A stretch of DNA of 64,000 bases. Origin: Carallia brachiata (Eukaryota > Streptophyta > Magnoliopsida > Malpighiales > Rhizophoraceae). The position numbers and the translations under genes are program-made. The notes under the pieces are model-generated. The model had not been told where the DNA came from. It searched no databases and worked only from the letters and a program-made list of their open reading frames with translations. The first letter of the stretch is position 1. Each line of letters starts with the position of its first letter. This document shows positions 1 through 11,670 of this stretch, piece by piece. The stretch lies in contig JADCRB010000077.1 in the NCBI GenBank assembly GCA_021464245.1, positions 558,001-622,000 on the forward strand, in the 5' to 3' direction.

Positions 1-343
1 AAGCCGGCTCTCTTGGTCATACCCAGTTCGCGCCATGTTTGCTGTTAAAAAAAATTGATAGCGAAGTCGAGCATTTACTCAACTGATTGAAGAGAGTGTC
101 TTTCAACCAGTAGGTTAGGAGTTCAAACCCTATCTAATCTCACATTCTCCTCCTCAAATGTTCAATAGAGCTTATTATAAATTAAAAAAATTTTTTTGAT
201 AACAACCCTTTTTAAAAAAAAAAAGAAAAAAAAGATCGAGGTAAAAGAGGTAGGATTTGGAAGATGTGAATTGGAACTCCGAGCTCCTCCCTGACAACCA
301 ATTGCTGCAAGCAGTCACTTCACTTTTATTTTTATTTTTTTTT
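1..343. other. AT-rich flank with possible SINE remnant
   Basis: No gene is visible. Around 75-145 the sequence has a tRNA-like feel: 'ctcaactgattg' resembles an A box and 'gagttcaaaccc' resembles a polymerase III B box. A-rich runs follow at 183-235. This is the usual pattern of an old plant SINE, but no target duplication was found. Confidence 0.3.
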
Positions 344-571
344 TCATGCATATCTTTTGTGTTGAAAAATTTTCACTACTTTCCTTTTCTGTGCATGGGT
401 CTTCTGGAACTTCGCAAAGATCATCGTCATGGCGTCAGGAATGCAGCCAGCTTGAGGCCGAGATAGCCACCTCTGATCCCAGGTGTTGACTAGTCTGGCC
501 TCAGAAATATCATAAGACTGCTGCACTGCCCAATCCACAGTAATAAACCTTTTAGCATTTTGAAGACATAG
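344..571 (-). other. Possible coding exon of unknown gene
   Basis: On the minus strand an open frame of 75 codons follows a plausible splice acceptor (ttcag, at 572-576 on the plus strand) and runs to a stop at 344. Composition changes sharply from the surrounding AT-rich DNA, and the residues look protein-like (for example VDWAVQQSYDISEARLVNTW and RPQAGCIPDAMTMIFAKF). I do not recognise the family. It lies about 220 bp downstream of the PPR stop on the same strand, so it could be a 3' exon of that transcript, a fragment of another gene, or transcribed 3' flank with chance coding character. Confidence 0.25.
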
Positions 572-791
572 CTGAACATATATTCATCGAATTTATTGTA
601 GGATTCGTTCAGGTTTTGTTCAGAAAACTTTGTACTTAATGAACAGTATCGTCCTGGAATAGACCAAATTTACTACCTGTAAATAAAATGACGGGAGGGA
701 TTGCCATAATGGGGCTTCAAAATGCACGAGCAATGCAGCTGATCATTGGATATATGGCTGCATTAGATTCTTTTCATGTGCAATATGCACC

Positions 792-2780
792 CTAGATCTC
801 AACTCGAATACCCAAGTGAAGGTCGTCTCCATTAGCTGGAATGCTGGATAAGCATCCAAGAGAATCCAATTGCCCCGTTAACCAAACTAAACATTCATAA
901 ATCTGCTCAGATTGAGGGTGCGATGTATCTCTGGCAATGAACTCATAAATAATGCCATATACCTCAATTGAACTGGAACCAGGAGTCTTCTCGACTCCTC
1001 TTTCCTTCATTAAATTCCTCACTCTCCTGGATTCCTCCCACATATTGGCTTCCCGGTACATGTCTGCAAGCAAAACATATATGCCACTGTCGTGGGGATC
1101 CAACTCAAGAAGCTTTGAAGCTGCTCTTTCCCCCATCAAAAGATTTCCGTGAATTCTACAAGCGAAGAACAATGCACCCCACACCGCAGCATCTGCCTCC
1201 ATTGGCATGCTTTTGATTAGCTCTTCTGCCTCTTCTAATAGACCAGCTCTACCCAAAAGATCCACCATGCAAGAGTAGTGTTTCAGCTGTGGAGAGAGAT
1301 TAAATTTAGATTTCATTTGGTCAAAGTACCTGCGACCCTCTAAGACTAAGCCTCCATGACAGCAAGCAGACAGAACCCCAAGAAAGGTGATCTCATCTGG
1401 CAGCAAGCCTATGTCAATCATTTTTGAAAAGTAGAAAAGGGCATCGCGTGTATTCTTGTTAAGCGCTAAACCTCCAATAATCGCCGTCCAAGTCATGGAA
1501 TTTCTTCTTGGCATGCTCTGGAAAATGTGGAGAGCCTTTGAAATATTCCCACACTTGGCATACATGTCAACTAAAGCAGTACCTAAAGCAACATCTAAAG
1601 GGATATTATGTTTCTCAATGTAATAGTGAATCCATGATCCCACATCAAGTGCTCCAAGTTGTGAGCAAGCAGATAAGCAATGAACCATAGTCACCCTATC
1701 AGGCTTTATATTACTGGCTTGCATTTGATGGAACAAATCCAATGCCTCCTTGCTATGCTTGGCCCAAACATAACTTCCTATTATGGCATTCCATGACACC
1801 ACGTTTTTCTCTGGCATATCATCAAAAAACTTCTTAGCTCTGTCCAAAAGCCCATGTTTTGCATAGCCAACAACCATCGTAGTCCATGAGACAACAGTTT
1901 TCTTTGCCGCGTTATCAAAGATTGATTTTGCTGTTTCAATATCCCCGCACTTCACATACATGTCGATTAGTGCATTGGCAAGTCGAATTGTCAAGTCAAC
2001 TCCAGTGTTCCGAATATAATGATGAAATTCCCTCCCAAGTTTCAAATCCTGCAACTGTGCAATCGAGGAAGCGACACCAACCATTGTCACCTCATCTGGC
2101 TCTATTTGCTCCTTTACCATTTCTTGATATAACAAAATCGCCTCCCTTGCCTGACCCCTCCTAACATACCCATTAATCAAAGAATTCCAAGAAACCAAGT
2201 TTCTCACACAACCTTCATCAAATACCTTACGGGCCATCCGGAGTTCCCCAACAGAAGCTAAAAAGTGTATCAGCGCATTGTGGACAAAACCATCCGTATC
2301 GAAACCCAACACCAATACATGCACAAGAATTTCAAAACCCACGAAATTCAACCCCATCCCAGCACAAATTTTGAATAACAAAGGGTAAGTATAATTATCA
2401 GGCCTAGACCCACCACTTCTCATCATTCTCCCATACAAGATCAAACCTTTTCCAGGATTTTCACTCTCTACATGTCCCCTAATCGCTACATTCCAAGAAA
2501 AAACATTTGGGTTCGCCGAATTATACAATATCTTGGTACAATAATCGAGGTTTGCTGATTCTGATACCGCGCAAAAGGCAATCAAACGACTTGTCGCAAA
2601 CCCATCTGAGATTGAGCCGTTGAGAGTCATTTGGGCTTGGATTTGCTTCAATTGACAGAGGTTTTTGCAAACTTCTACAAGTGCGAGAAGTGGGTTTGAC
2701 GGAATGTACTTGGAATTTGTGGGGCTATCTTTCCATGGAAAGACGGGAGAGAGAATGAGGAAAGCGGCAGCTGCAGAGGT
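792..2780 (-). CDS. SLO1: E-class PPR protein, SLO1 (At2g22410)-like
   Basis: This intronless gene encodes a pentatricopeptide repeat protein, an organellar RNA-binding family that selects sites for C-to-U editing. From memory, the Arabidopsis counterpart SLO1 acts on mitochondrial nad4 and nad9 transcripts. The protein is a run of PPR repeats typical of the PLS subfamily (WNSLINGYVRRGQAREAI; NALIDMYVKCGDIETAKSIF; LVDMYAKCGNISKALHIF), then E and E+ motifs near the C terminus (WGALFFACRIHGN, LLELDPHDSGIYVLLADMY, KTPGSSSIEV). There is no DYW domain. The stop is at 792. The conserved stretch LKQIQAQM begins at 2651 with TTG. The frame stays open upstream for another 43 codons to a stop at 2781-2783, with homolog-like residues (NPLLALVEVCKNLCQ) but no ATG. 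About 662 codons are open against roughly 680 in SLO1. The true start is therefore unresolved: either a short spliced 5' exon (acceptor ctctgcag near 2770) or a lost ATG. Confidence 0.88.
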   Translation of the reverse strand, partial: TSAAAAFLILSPVFPWKDSPTNSKYIPSNPLLALVEVCKNLCQLKQIQAQMTLNGSISDGFATSRLIAFCAVSESANLDYCTKILYNSANPNVFSWNVAIRGHVESENPGKGLILYGRMMRSGGSRPDNYTYPLLFKICAGMGLNFVGFEILVHVLVLGFDTDGFVHNALIHFLASVGELRMARKVFDEGCVRNLVSWNSLINGYVRRGQAREAILLYQEMVKEQIEPDEVTMVGVASSIAQLQDLKLGREFHHYIRNTGVDLTIRLANALIDMYVKCGDIETAKSIFDNAAKKTVVSWTTMVVGYAKHGLLDRAKKFFDDMPEKNVVSWNAIIGSYVWAKHSKEALDLFHQMQASNIKPDRVTMVHCLSACSQLGALDVGSWIHYYIEKHNIPLDVALGTALVDMYAKCGNISKALHIFQSMPRRNSMTWTAIIGGLALNKNTRDALFYFSKMIDIGLLPDEITFLGVLSACCHGGLVLEGRRYFDQMKSKFNLSPQLKHYSCMVDLLGRAGLLEEAEELIKSMPMEADAAVWGALFFACRIHGNLLMGERAASKLLELDPHDSGIYVLLADMYREANMWEESRRVRNLMKERGVEKTPGSSSIEVYGIIYEFIARDTSHPQSEQIYECLVWLTGQLDSLGCLSSIPANGDDLHLGIRVEI

Positions 2781-2783
2781 TTA

Positions 2784-5700
2784 ATTGAGGTTTTGGGATC
2801 AAAGGCAGAGATTTAGAGCTGTTGTTAACATAAGCAGCTCTCATTGGTGCCCTTTGCCTGGTTTTACAGAGCGTCGGAGAACAGATTTAGAGGCGGGAAA
2901 AACTGCCGTTTGGGCAGTTTGGACATCGGTACGACATATCCTGCTGCTGCGGTGGTCCTATACCTCTAAAAAGATTTATAATAGTTTAAATTTGAATTAT
3001 TAAGTTGCCTCGAAAAAAAAAAAAAAAGAAAGTTGATTTATTGAGTTGTAGAATAACTTAATTAATATGTAAACTTGGTTATTTTATTGATTTATTGATA
3101 GATTCAATTTTATTTTCATAAGAGTGGAAATTATAGATTTACCGCGTTGATACATACAACAGAACTACAACAATACGAGTCCACACATATGGAAGCTAGT
3201 GCATGATAGTATATTAAATGGATTGTCTTTTCCTTCATTTTTTTTTTTGTTTTTGTTTTTTTGCTTCTCTAGATTTACTTTGAGGGGCCTCATGCTATTG
3301 AAACATCGAAGAAAATGAAATAAACCACTGAATAGCAAAGTAATGCATGTAGCAGTCATGAACAATATTGTTTATGCACGAAAAATAGTTTTTTTAATGA
3401 AAATAGTCTACTATCACGAAAAAAGAAACTATTATCATAAGAAAAAAGTTGGTAAGGTAGAAAATTGAATATCTAACGTCAAATCTCTCAATTTGAAACA
3501 CCGGCTTCCACATGTAATTTGTTTGGATCATAATATATTTTTGAAGCTTGTCAGGATTTAAATTAGCCTAATCATCCACTTTGGTTTTCATTGATGGGGG
3601 TTTTTTTTTTTTCTGGCAAGGTCTCCATTGATGGGTTGCTCTAGTATTAACGTTAGTATTTATCTAGTCTCCCATATCATTAACCAGAATTTCAGCTCCG
3701 GCGCTGCACGAGTTGTAAAAATTTTGTTTAATAAAATTAACATAATTTCATTAAACTTTGCGGTGAAATTAGATTCTAAATAATGTATTTTAGTTCTTAA
3801 GATATATATTTTATTAGTTATTGAAGAGAGATTTTGGTATAGAGTTCATTTTTTACAGTCATTCTTCATGAAATATGCAAAATCCTAGTAATCATAATTT
3901 CATGATAAAAAATTCAAATGAAGTTTAAAAAAACATTTTTTTAGATTAAAAAACATTATTGAAAACCTTTAAAAATGCATGAAATGAAATTATGAATTGT
4001 GAGAAATTTTAGCTAGGAGAACATAGGCAAATCAACAACACAATAATGATTGAAATTTTGGACCTTACATTTAAAAGACAGACCTTTACATTTAATATAC
4101 ATGATGAATATGGTCACACGTATGTATGTATATGTACATATGTATGCGCCAAAAACAAAGTTGGAAGAATAAAAATGTAAAATATGAGTTCATGGTAAAC
4201 AATAAACAATTCACCATAAGAGAAACTTATTTGCGTCTTAAAGAGAAAAGGCTTTCTTTATATATTTACATTCAATCTCATAACCTTCATTGTGATGTTG
4301 TTGGCGAATAACGATCACCAAAGTCAAATTCTCTTCTCTAAACACCCCATTCGCAACTCAAATTGAAGCAATGAAACCCAGGAAAAAAAAGAAAAACAAT
4401 TTAAGCTGGATTGTGAAAATAAAGAGAAAGAAAACTAAAATTATCTTAGTGACACTTGCCTATTGTCTCTAAGTTGATCGTCATGGTGAAATTCTTCTAA
4501 TCTTCTAATAACATGCACTCTTTTGGATAGCCTTACGTTGAAATAAAATGTTGAATAAAAGAATTCAAACAAAAAAAAGGACCAAAAAATTGGAATAACC
4601 CGTCATAAATTGAACCAAAAATTGGAATAGCATACCCGAATTTGTGTGAATACCATTTTGAAGAAGTAGAAATACTCAGATTGGTATGAGCATTGTCTGT
4701 ATTAGCGGGGGAGTTGGGATTTGGGGTGGCATTTTTGGCGTTAGGCCTAGTGGAGACATGGACAGGTTTGAGAACGTGTTGAAGATGATACAGAGTAGTG
4801 GGTATTTGTATTAAGAAAATAAATTTGATATTAATTCTAATAAGTTGAAAAATAACGGCAATTTGAATAGTTTATTAAGGAATGTTGCTACATGTTTTTT
4901 TTTTTTTTTTTGCTTTCTCATAAAATTCAGGAGTAGGTTCAGCAAAACGTGTTGACATATTTAATCTTTTAATAACAACATCCTTATTTACCATATTTTC
5001 ATAGAAAGCTTGTCATTAATTACATGGTAACTGAAAATTTGAGATTTTTTTTTTTGGTATATGAAAATTTGAGAAATAGGTAAGTTACAGATCATAAAAA
5101 TAATAATAAATGAGGTTTGAGGGTTTTTGTCGAGTTTCACCTACAAATGATGAAGAGTTAGAGGTGAGAGATTTTAAGAGAGAGGATTGAAGAGTTCATT
5201 ACCAACATTTAATTATGCGTTGTTTCTGTTTAAAAAAAAATTTAATTATAGTAATGTGAATAACTTTAAATTCCGCTTATTAAAAAAAGTTAACATGAAA
5301 AATTAGGAAAAAAGACTCCCCTCTACAAAATGAGATGCAATTCTTTTCGACCTGATTGTTTGACTAAATTATCCAAATATATTGAAAAACTCGACATGAG
5401 CTCCTCATCTATTAACTTTTTTTTCTTTTTAATCAAGAAAGGATCGTGATTTGCGTACACTTATTCATTTGATAAATAAATTGAAATAAAGTTAAATGAG
5501 GAATTAATTTCACATAATCATTAGGTGAACTATCTCTCACATCTTCCATTTAAAAATCTAATTACAAGAAAGAGGATTTTTTATTATTTTTTTGCAATTT
5601 TTACATCAATATTTTTATTATTGAAATAATATAATTAAATTACATTTATTAAGATGCTAAATTTAAGGGGAAGCTTGAGCTTGCCCTTTATAATATTATT
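2784..5700. other. AT-rich intergenic DNA
   Basis: The PPR upstream region (about 2784-3000) is moderately GC-rich and may hold the promoter or a 5' exon. The rest is AT-rich, with poly-A and poly-T runs and scattered short open frames without family resemblance. I see no supported gene. Confidence 0.6.
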
Positions 5701-5715
5701 AGAGTTGGACCCGCA

Positions 5716-6810
5716 TGATACGCATATTTAATCATATATTTTTTAAAACTTTATGTTTGCTTTATTTTATTTAAAAGAACAAAAAAAATTCTAAATTTTG
5801 AGTATTATTTTTTCAGAAATTTTTTAAATTTTTTAAGAAAATAAAAGTAACTTTTTTTTCTTTTTAGGAAAACAAATTTAGAAGTAGTGTTTTTTATTTC
5901 TTTTGAGGAAAAAAATTATAGATAATGTTGAGAGATTTATTTAATCTTTTTTTCTTTTCCAAAAAAGAAGATTCATGAAATGAAATATTTTTTTTCTTTT
6001 TTATTATTTTATTTTATCATAAAATTTATAGTTATAGAGATTTAGCTATAGTTAAAGTAGAAATATATAAATTAATAGAATACTTATTTGAGTATAATTA
6101 AATTTATATTAATTGTAAATCCTAATTCTAATTGTGATAGAATTTTTATAATTATAAAATATTTTAATATTATTTTTAATTTACAAATTTGTGAGGAATT
6201 GCCACATGTTAGAGAGAGAAAGACTAAATTTTCTCTCAGTTTCGATTTTATATACTTACACTAGTAATAGATTTATGTGATGTGTGGATTTAATTATATT
6301 TATTAATAAATTTATTTTACTTTATTTAAAAAATAAAAAGACATTCTAATTTTAAGTATTATTTTTTAGGAATTCTTAAATTTTTTTTGATTGAATAAAA
6401 CAAATTTTTCTTTTTTTTAGATAATAATTTGGATGTAGTTTTTTTTTATTTTCTTCTCATTTGAGGTAATTTTAACGTAATTTTTTTTTTTTTTAAGAAA
6501 TGATAGGTAAATTTGAGAGACTTTTTCGTTTATTGATAGATTTTCTTAATATTTTTTTGGTTAAATTTTTTAAATAAGAGAATTCAAAAATATTTTTTTA
6601 TTGTTTTCTTTTATTAAAATATTTATAATTATCAAGATTAAATTAAAGTCAAAGTAGTACTATATGAATCAATAAAATCCTCATTAGATTACAATTACAT
6701 TTATATTAATTGATTTATAAAATCATAATCCTCGTTATAATAAAATTTTGTAATTATGAGATATTTTAATATTTTTAATTTATAAATTTATCAGAAATTG
6801 TCAATATATA
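5716..6810. repeat. Two diverged tandem copies, ~560-bp period
   Basis: The stretch starting at 5716 (gatacgcatatttaatcat) reappears at 6277 (gatgtgtggatttaattat). The similarity continues in order: 'agtattattttt' then 'gaaattttttaaa', a tTTAGg-A-rich segment, 'aaagtagaaatatat' against 'aaagtagtactatat', 'tttatattaatt', and 'atattttaatatt' before 'gaaattgtca'. The period is about 561 bp with substantial divergence and small indels. It could be a nested or tandem mobile-element remnant; no coding capacity is seen. Confidence 0.65.
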
Positions 6811-7532
6811 TATATGAAAATAAAATAATAAGTGATTCTCTCTTTTGTTTGAAAAAAAAAAGTAATACGGGAGAAGAAAAATAAAAACATTTTATTTGGA
6901 AAATAGTGAAAAGTAAAAGGAAAAAAAAATTTGTATAACAACTCTAATTTGACACCATATAATACAAATACTGCATATATAATAGAGATAATAGAATTAT
7001 TTAATAAAAATTGTAGGATTTGTCAAAAAAAAAAAAAGGAAAAATACACACTAATTTTCCTCCCAATTTTGGGAGATACATATTTGGTAGTTCAGGAAGG
7101 GAAATTAGTATTTCTCTCTTCCATTTATCTCTCTCTTAAAACACTTTTCAAACACAATTATTAATTTTTTTTCTTCATTTTCCTCTTCCTGTCTCTTCCC
7201 TTTTCCTCATTCCAAACACAAAGTAAGAGTATTGCATTTGTGTCTTGTAGCTCGTCATTGTAAATCGAGTGTAAATAATCAACGCATCAATAATTTGGAA
7301 TAAAGTTTTGGAATTACAGTTAGTTTAGTCCAGAATTTTCAATGAGCGAGACTCTTACATCTAGAGATATGAGAAAAATGTCAAATACATATATTATTAT
7401 CATTGTTTTCCCCAAAAAAAAAAAAAAATCTATCTCTATGCAATGAGCGTGTGACCTATAAATTATAAGTTCACGCTAAGACCCATCAGTTTACTGTTTG
7501 CTCTTTCCATGGCAAACCAACTATATTTTGGA

Positions 7533-7745
7533 AGGGAAAAGTTTTATGGCCGGATAAGAAGTTATTGGAAGATCTTCTGAAAATGCAATCAACTGGATTT
7601 ATTATATAATAAAAAGATAATAATTTTTTTTCCTTATTTAATTGTACTTGTAATCAAGATAATTGTACAATAAATTTAACATGTTGCATTCTAGAAATTT
7701 TTTCGACCACTTCTTCTGGTCATGTAATAAGATCTATTTTGGAAA
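7533..7745. mobile_element. Foldback MITE, copy 1
   Basis: This is a roughly 210-bp non-coding element. Its left end (gggaaaagttttatggccgg, then ttattggaagatcttctgaa) is approximately the inverse of its right end (ctagaaattttttcgaccac, then ttctggtcatgtaataagat). The same family recurs at 9025-9230. The 'ttgtacaataaatttaac' segment is shared between the two copies. Target duplications are not clear. Confidence 0.6.
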
Positions 7746-7805
7746 GTGTTTAATTTACTACTTGATCATTGCTGTCCCTGATACAGTTAGTGTTTTATAG
7801 TTGAT

Positions 7806-9020
7806 CTACTGGGGGATCTGAAACCTGGTAACACGCTCAAACAATATTATAAAGCAAGGCATGGCACAGAAGTTAGCAGGCTTGGCAAGAAATAGGATTT
7901 TTTTTCTTTTTTTTTTCTTTTGTTTTGTTTTGTTTTGTTTTTTTTCATAACAAAGTAAGTAAGAGAAGAAATTGTCACCTTGATTGGCAACCAAGGATCG
8001 AGTCTAAATCATGTATTCTTGAGAGAGCTCTCAAACAGAAAGGGCTGCCAAAACACTTTTTGCTTTGCATTATGGTTGAATTTAGTTATGGGGAAAGAAG
8101 AGAAGGCATAGCATGAGGCAGGAGAGACTACATGGTGCCAAGATGACTTACCCGCAAAATTTAAGGTCAATTTATGATTCTTTGGCATGCTTAAACTAAT
8201 TTGCATACCTTACAATCAAACAATAGTAATAAAACATTGAATTTTCAACTGGTCGGTATTGTCCAACTAGTTACCAAACAATACGTCTAAGTGAGTTTGA
8301 ACTTTGCCTTCTACTAATCTCTTTTCTTATATTTATTATGGACCACGTACCTCATTCAAGACCAAAAAAAAAAACAAAAAAAGGAACGTCGAATTTGCGG
8401 GTAACTCATTCTTGGCGTCCGTACAAGACTCTGATCCTCAAGTTAGGCCTCTCTTCCCACTCAATTGAATCTGGGTTTGATTGCCAATTCAGTATTGTGA
8501 AGTCTTTATTTATAGACTTTTGAGAGAGCACTAGAGATCACAATCTGTAGATCAGCTCGAAATGGATCTAGAAGGTCTCCTATACGATTTAATTTTTGTG
8601 CAACTGGCCATATGCTGATAATTGTAGAACATATTCCTCCCTATTTCTCCATCAACTTCTATCTCTACAGTTGGAGCTAGAATCTAGACGTTAATGCTTC
8701 ATGATCTTGTCCAGTGGGGGGTGAGGCAACTTCGATTGACCCTGGCTTAGGGTCGGCTCAACACCAAACCGAAGAAAATCGGATTATGAATCGGCCCATG
8801 GTTCGCAGTTATGGTTTGAACCATAACTATGTAACTGAGGGTCCGGTCGCGGTTAGTATTTTTTTTATCAACCGGCTCGGTACGGTAACTGGTTCAAACC
8901 AAAACCGTGAACTAGTGATTTACAATAATTTAAAAAATAAAACTAAATATACGTTTTACTAAAAGAAAAAAATTCCGAACGGGACCACTATGTCATGATT
9001 TAATCTTTTTCACGAATTAA
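7806..9020. other. Intergenic; possible DNA-transposon fragment
   Basis: No gene is supported. At 8720-8910 a locally GC-richer patch carries repeated CGG/AACC words (ggttcaaaccaaaaccg, gaatcggcccatggttcg), like the ends of the hAT-type MITEs elsewhere in this window. It may be a decayed relative, but its termini cannot be defined. Confidence 0.35.
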
Positions 9021-9024
9021 AATT

Positions 9025-9230
9025 AGGGTACTGTTACGTGGTCGGAGAAATTTGTCGGAAAAATTTTCAGAATGCACCTTATTTGATTTATTGTACAACT
9101 GTCTTAATTACAAGTATAACTAAGAGAAAAAAAAAAATTATTATTTTTTATTGCACAATAAATTTAACTAATTGTAATTCTAAAAAATCTTCCGACAACT
9201 TTTTCTCCAACTATAGAACTTTTCCCTTAA
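9025..9230. mobile_element. Foldback MITE, copy 2
   Basis: The left end (ggtcggagaaatttgtcgg, then aaaaattttcagaat) is nearly the inverse complement of the right end (attctaaaaaatcttccgac, then aactttttctccaac). It matches the element at 7533-7745 in ends and interior, so these are two copies of one short non-autonomous family about 1.5 kb apart. Confidence 0.65.
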
Positions 9231-9589
9231 AATTAATCGGCAGACTCCTGAAAGGATACAAAACTGTGGGCATATATAAAATCCTTTTTGATTGGCGCCA
9301 TTTTACATCAGTAACTTCATCAAGAAAAAAATTACATCCATATCAATGTATATGCGTGGCTGCGTGCTTAATTATTTAGGAATACAATACGTAGGATAAG
9401 TTCTATTGTGATATACCTCAAACTAGTATTAAGTGAGTATCCTGTCTCTATTTAATTATATTTAATAAATTATTTATTTTTTTAAAATACAGTCGTTCAT
9501 CAGTTAATATCATTTTAATCTTGCTTAAAAGAATTTCGGAAAAGATTGGGTGCCCGATTAGGATGTCCCGATTTTTGTCCCGAGGTGTT

Positions 9590-9850
9590 TGAAAAAGCAA
9601 CCAACTGTCAATTTTTTTTGTAACTATTATGATAAAAAAGAGTAATAAGAAATAAAATAATAATTAAATGTCTTTATTTGAAAAGAATAACTAACTGTCA
9701 ATTTTTTTTAATTGTTATGATTAAGAAAGAGTAATAAAAATATAGTGATAGTTTATATTTCAATTTTTAATTACTCTTTCTATCAATAGAATTACAATAA
9801 TTTAACAATTGATTACTCTTTTTAAAAATTGAAAAAAAAATCGAGAGAGA
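9590..9850. repeat. Short direct and inverted repeats
   Basis: The block 'aactgtcaattttttt' followed by '...gagtaataa' occurs at about 9604 and again at about 9693. A partly inverted version (ttactctttctatcaatag) lies at about 9769. The arrangement suggests a degraded foldback element with an internal duplication. Confidence 0.45.
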
Positions 9851-9924
9851 GGGCTTGGACTCTAAAACCAAGCCCAAGGAATTTACCAAGTATTTTTTGG
9901 TTGAATAAATGTTGGTGAGTTGGT

Positions 9925-10080
9925 GAATTTTGTGCTGAATTATGTGTTAAATGAAATTAAAATTGTTATTTTTGAAACTAGAACTGATATTTTTGAACCA
10001 ATTGTTATTTTTAAGTTTTAAAAATATCAGTCGCAGTTTCAAAAATAACAGTTATAATTTCGTTCGGTACAAAATTTTAA
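9925..10080. repeat. Near-palindrome (hairpin) of ~155 bp
   Basis: The left arm includes 'attgttatttttgaaacta' then 'gaactgatatttttgaa'. The right arm includes 'aaaaatatcagtcgcagttt' then 'caaaaataacagttataat'. The arms are inverse complements with few mismatches and extend outward through 'gaattttgtgc' against 'gtacaaaattt'. The loop is about 20 bp. This is the structure of a small foldback MITE. Confidence 0.65.
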
Positions 10081-10084
10081 AACA

Positions 10085-11094
10085 AAAGTATCGAGAAACG
10101 TAATTACACTCTTTTCCGTTGGACAAAGTCTTTCACGCGTCGTCTCAAGGCACGTGCATATGATTCCCATTGGCAAGTCAATGCCCACATGGCACTCATA
10201 AATTATAGAAAAGGCTCTATTCAAGTTGACTAATGGCTTAAGGTTCACGTTGGATGCTGATTTTGCAGATTTGTTTCTCCCAAAGGTAACCAGAAACGGA
10301 AATTGAGACAAACAAGAGTGGAGGAGTTTGGATTCGGCACTTTGCAAAGATATTCGAATATCAGCAGAATTGACGCTGGAAAGGAGACATAGGGCCACTG
10401 GTGGCTGTCGGATGGAGCCGAATCAACCATTCAGTTTTCGTTTAACCTCTCTGTTTTTTTTTTTTAAAGAAAAAAATAGAAAGACATTAAAAATTGTCAT
10501 AGAGAAACCATAAATAGTATAAAGGTTTTTTTAGCAAAAAATTTTTGAAATTTTTTTTAAAATTAAGATTTAGGGTAATACTATAAACATTTAGAGTTTA
10601 GTTTTTTTAAAAAATAAATTTTTTATTTTTTTTATAAGCTAAATTCACATCTACAATTATTTTTCCATATCCTTTTAGTGAAATATTTTTTTAAAAGAAA
10701 TATACACTTATAAATTTATAACTAACTTATGATGAGTACTGTTTAGTATGTAATTAATCATTACGATATTATTACAAAATTTTTAGTTTATTGAGTACAT
10801 TGAATTTCAAGTTTATTAGGTCTCAGATTCATCAAATATATATATATACAATACTCTTTATAATTGCATGTATATTTTATTATTTCTACACATTTTAACT
10901 TTATTATGTACATAATTTTTTTGTTGTACAAAATTTTATTTTAGCCAAAAAAAAAAATGATGCTTAACCCACCACCTCTCTCTCTCTCCCTAAATCTATT
11001 TCGTATGATGGGAAAAAAAATTTTTGAATTTTTTTGAAACCAAAAATATAAAGTATAATTAAGTATATATTTAAAATAATACTAAATATATTAT

Positions 11095-11152
<58 letters not shown>

Positions 11153-11670
11153 ATAAAAGATTTGGTAACGTGTTGCCCACGTAACAGAACTTTTCTTTAG
11201 TTCTTTTCCTCAAACCGAAAAAAGATTATTATACCACTCGAACTGGTAGGTTAATGATAAGTCAGAGTATTTCCACGCTGCAAGTCTCGATTTCGAACCT
11301 CCACGCTTGCACTCCTTCCTAACTAACCCATGCTGGGGACCCTTCCTAGTATAAGCAATGATATGCAACGTTAAGCCTAGGCTCACCTATCGGATTTCAG
11401 TGGCAAAGTCATGTTCGACTCCATTGATACTCGAGAGTTGGATTAGTCACTTTGAAGTTGTTGAACAGAACTTAAAATAAATAGGGGTTACCCTGGTTTT
11501 AACTCAAGGATCCGATAACTAACACGTTCAGTAAGATTTTTTTTTTTTTATAAAAAAAATTATCATGGAACTATGTTTTGACTTTTAAACTTTTTAGAAC
11601 CCAGTCAATCAGTGTTGAAATGAGGCAAGACGAAGGACAGGGATTCACCGACAGTTGAACTCAACCGAAG
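10085..11670. other. Intergenic, with AT microsatellite and SINE-like segment
   Basis: An unusually GC-balanced stretch at 10100-10430 has short open frames on both strands but no recognised protein. A long AT dinucleotide run lies at 11098-11155. Around 11230-11520 the DNA is again more complex and contains B-box-like words (atttcgaacctcc, on this or the opposite strand), so an old SINE or retroelement fragment is possible. No gene is supported. Confidence 0.45.
11098..11155. repeat. (AT)n microsatellite
   Basis: About 21 AT units followed by an imperfect GT/AT tail. Such tracts are polymorphic and prone to assembly error. Confidence 0.95.
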
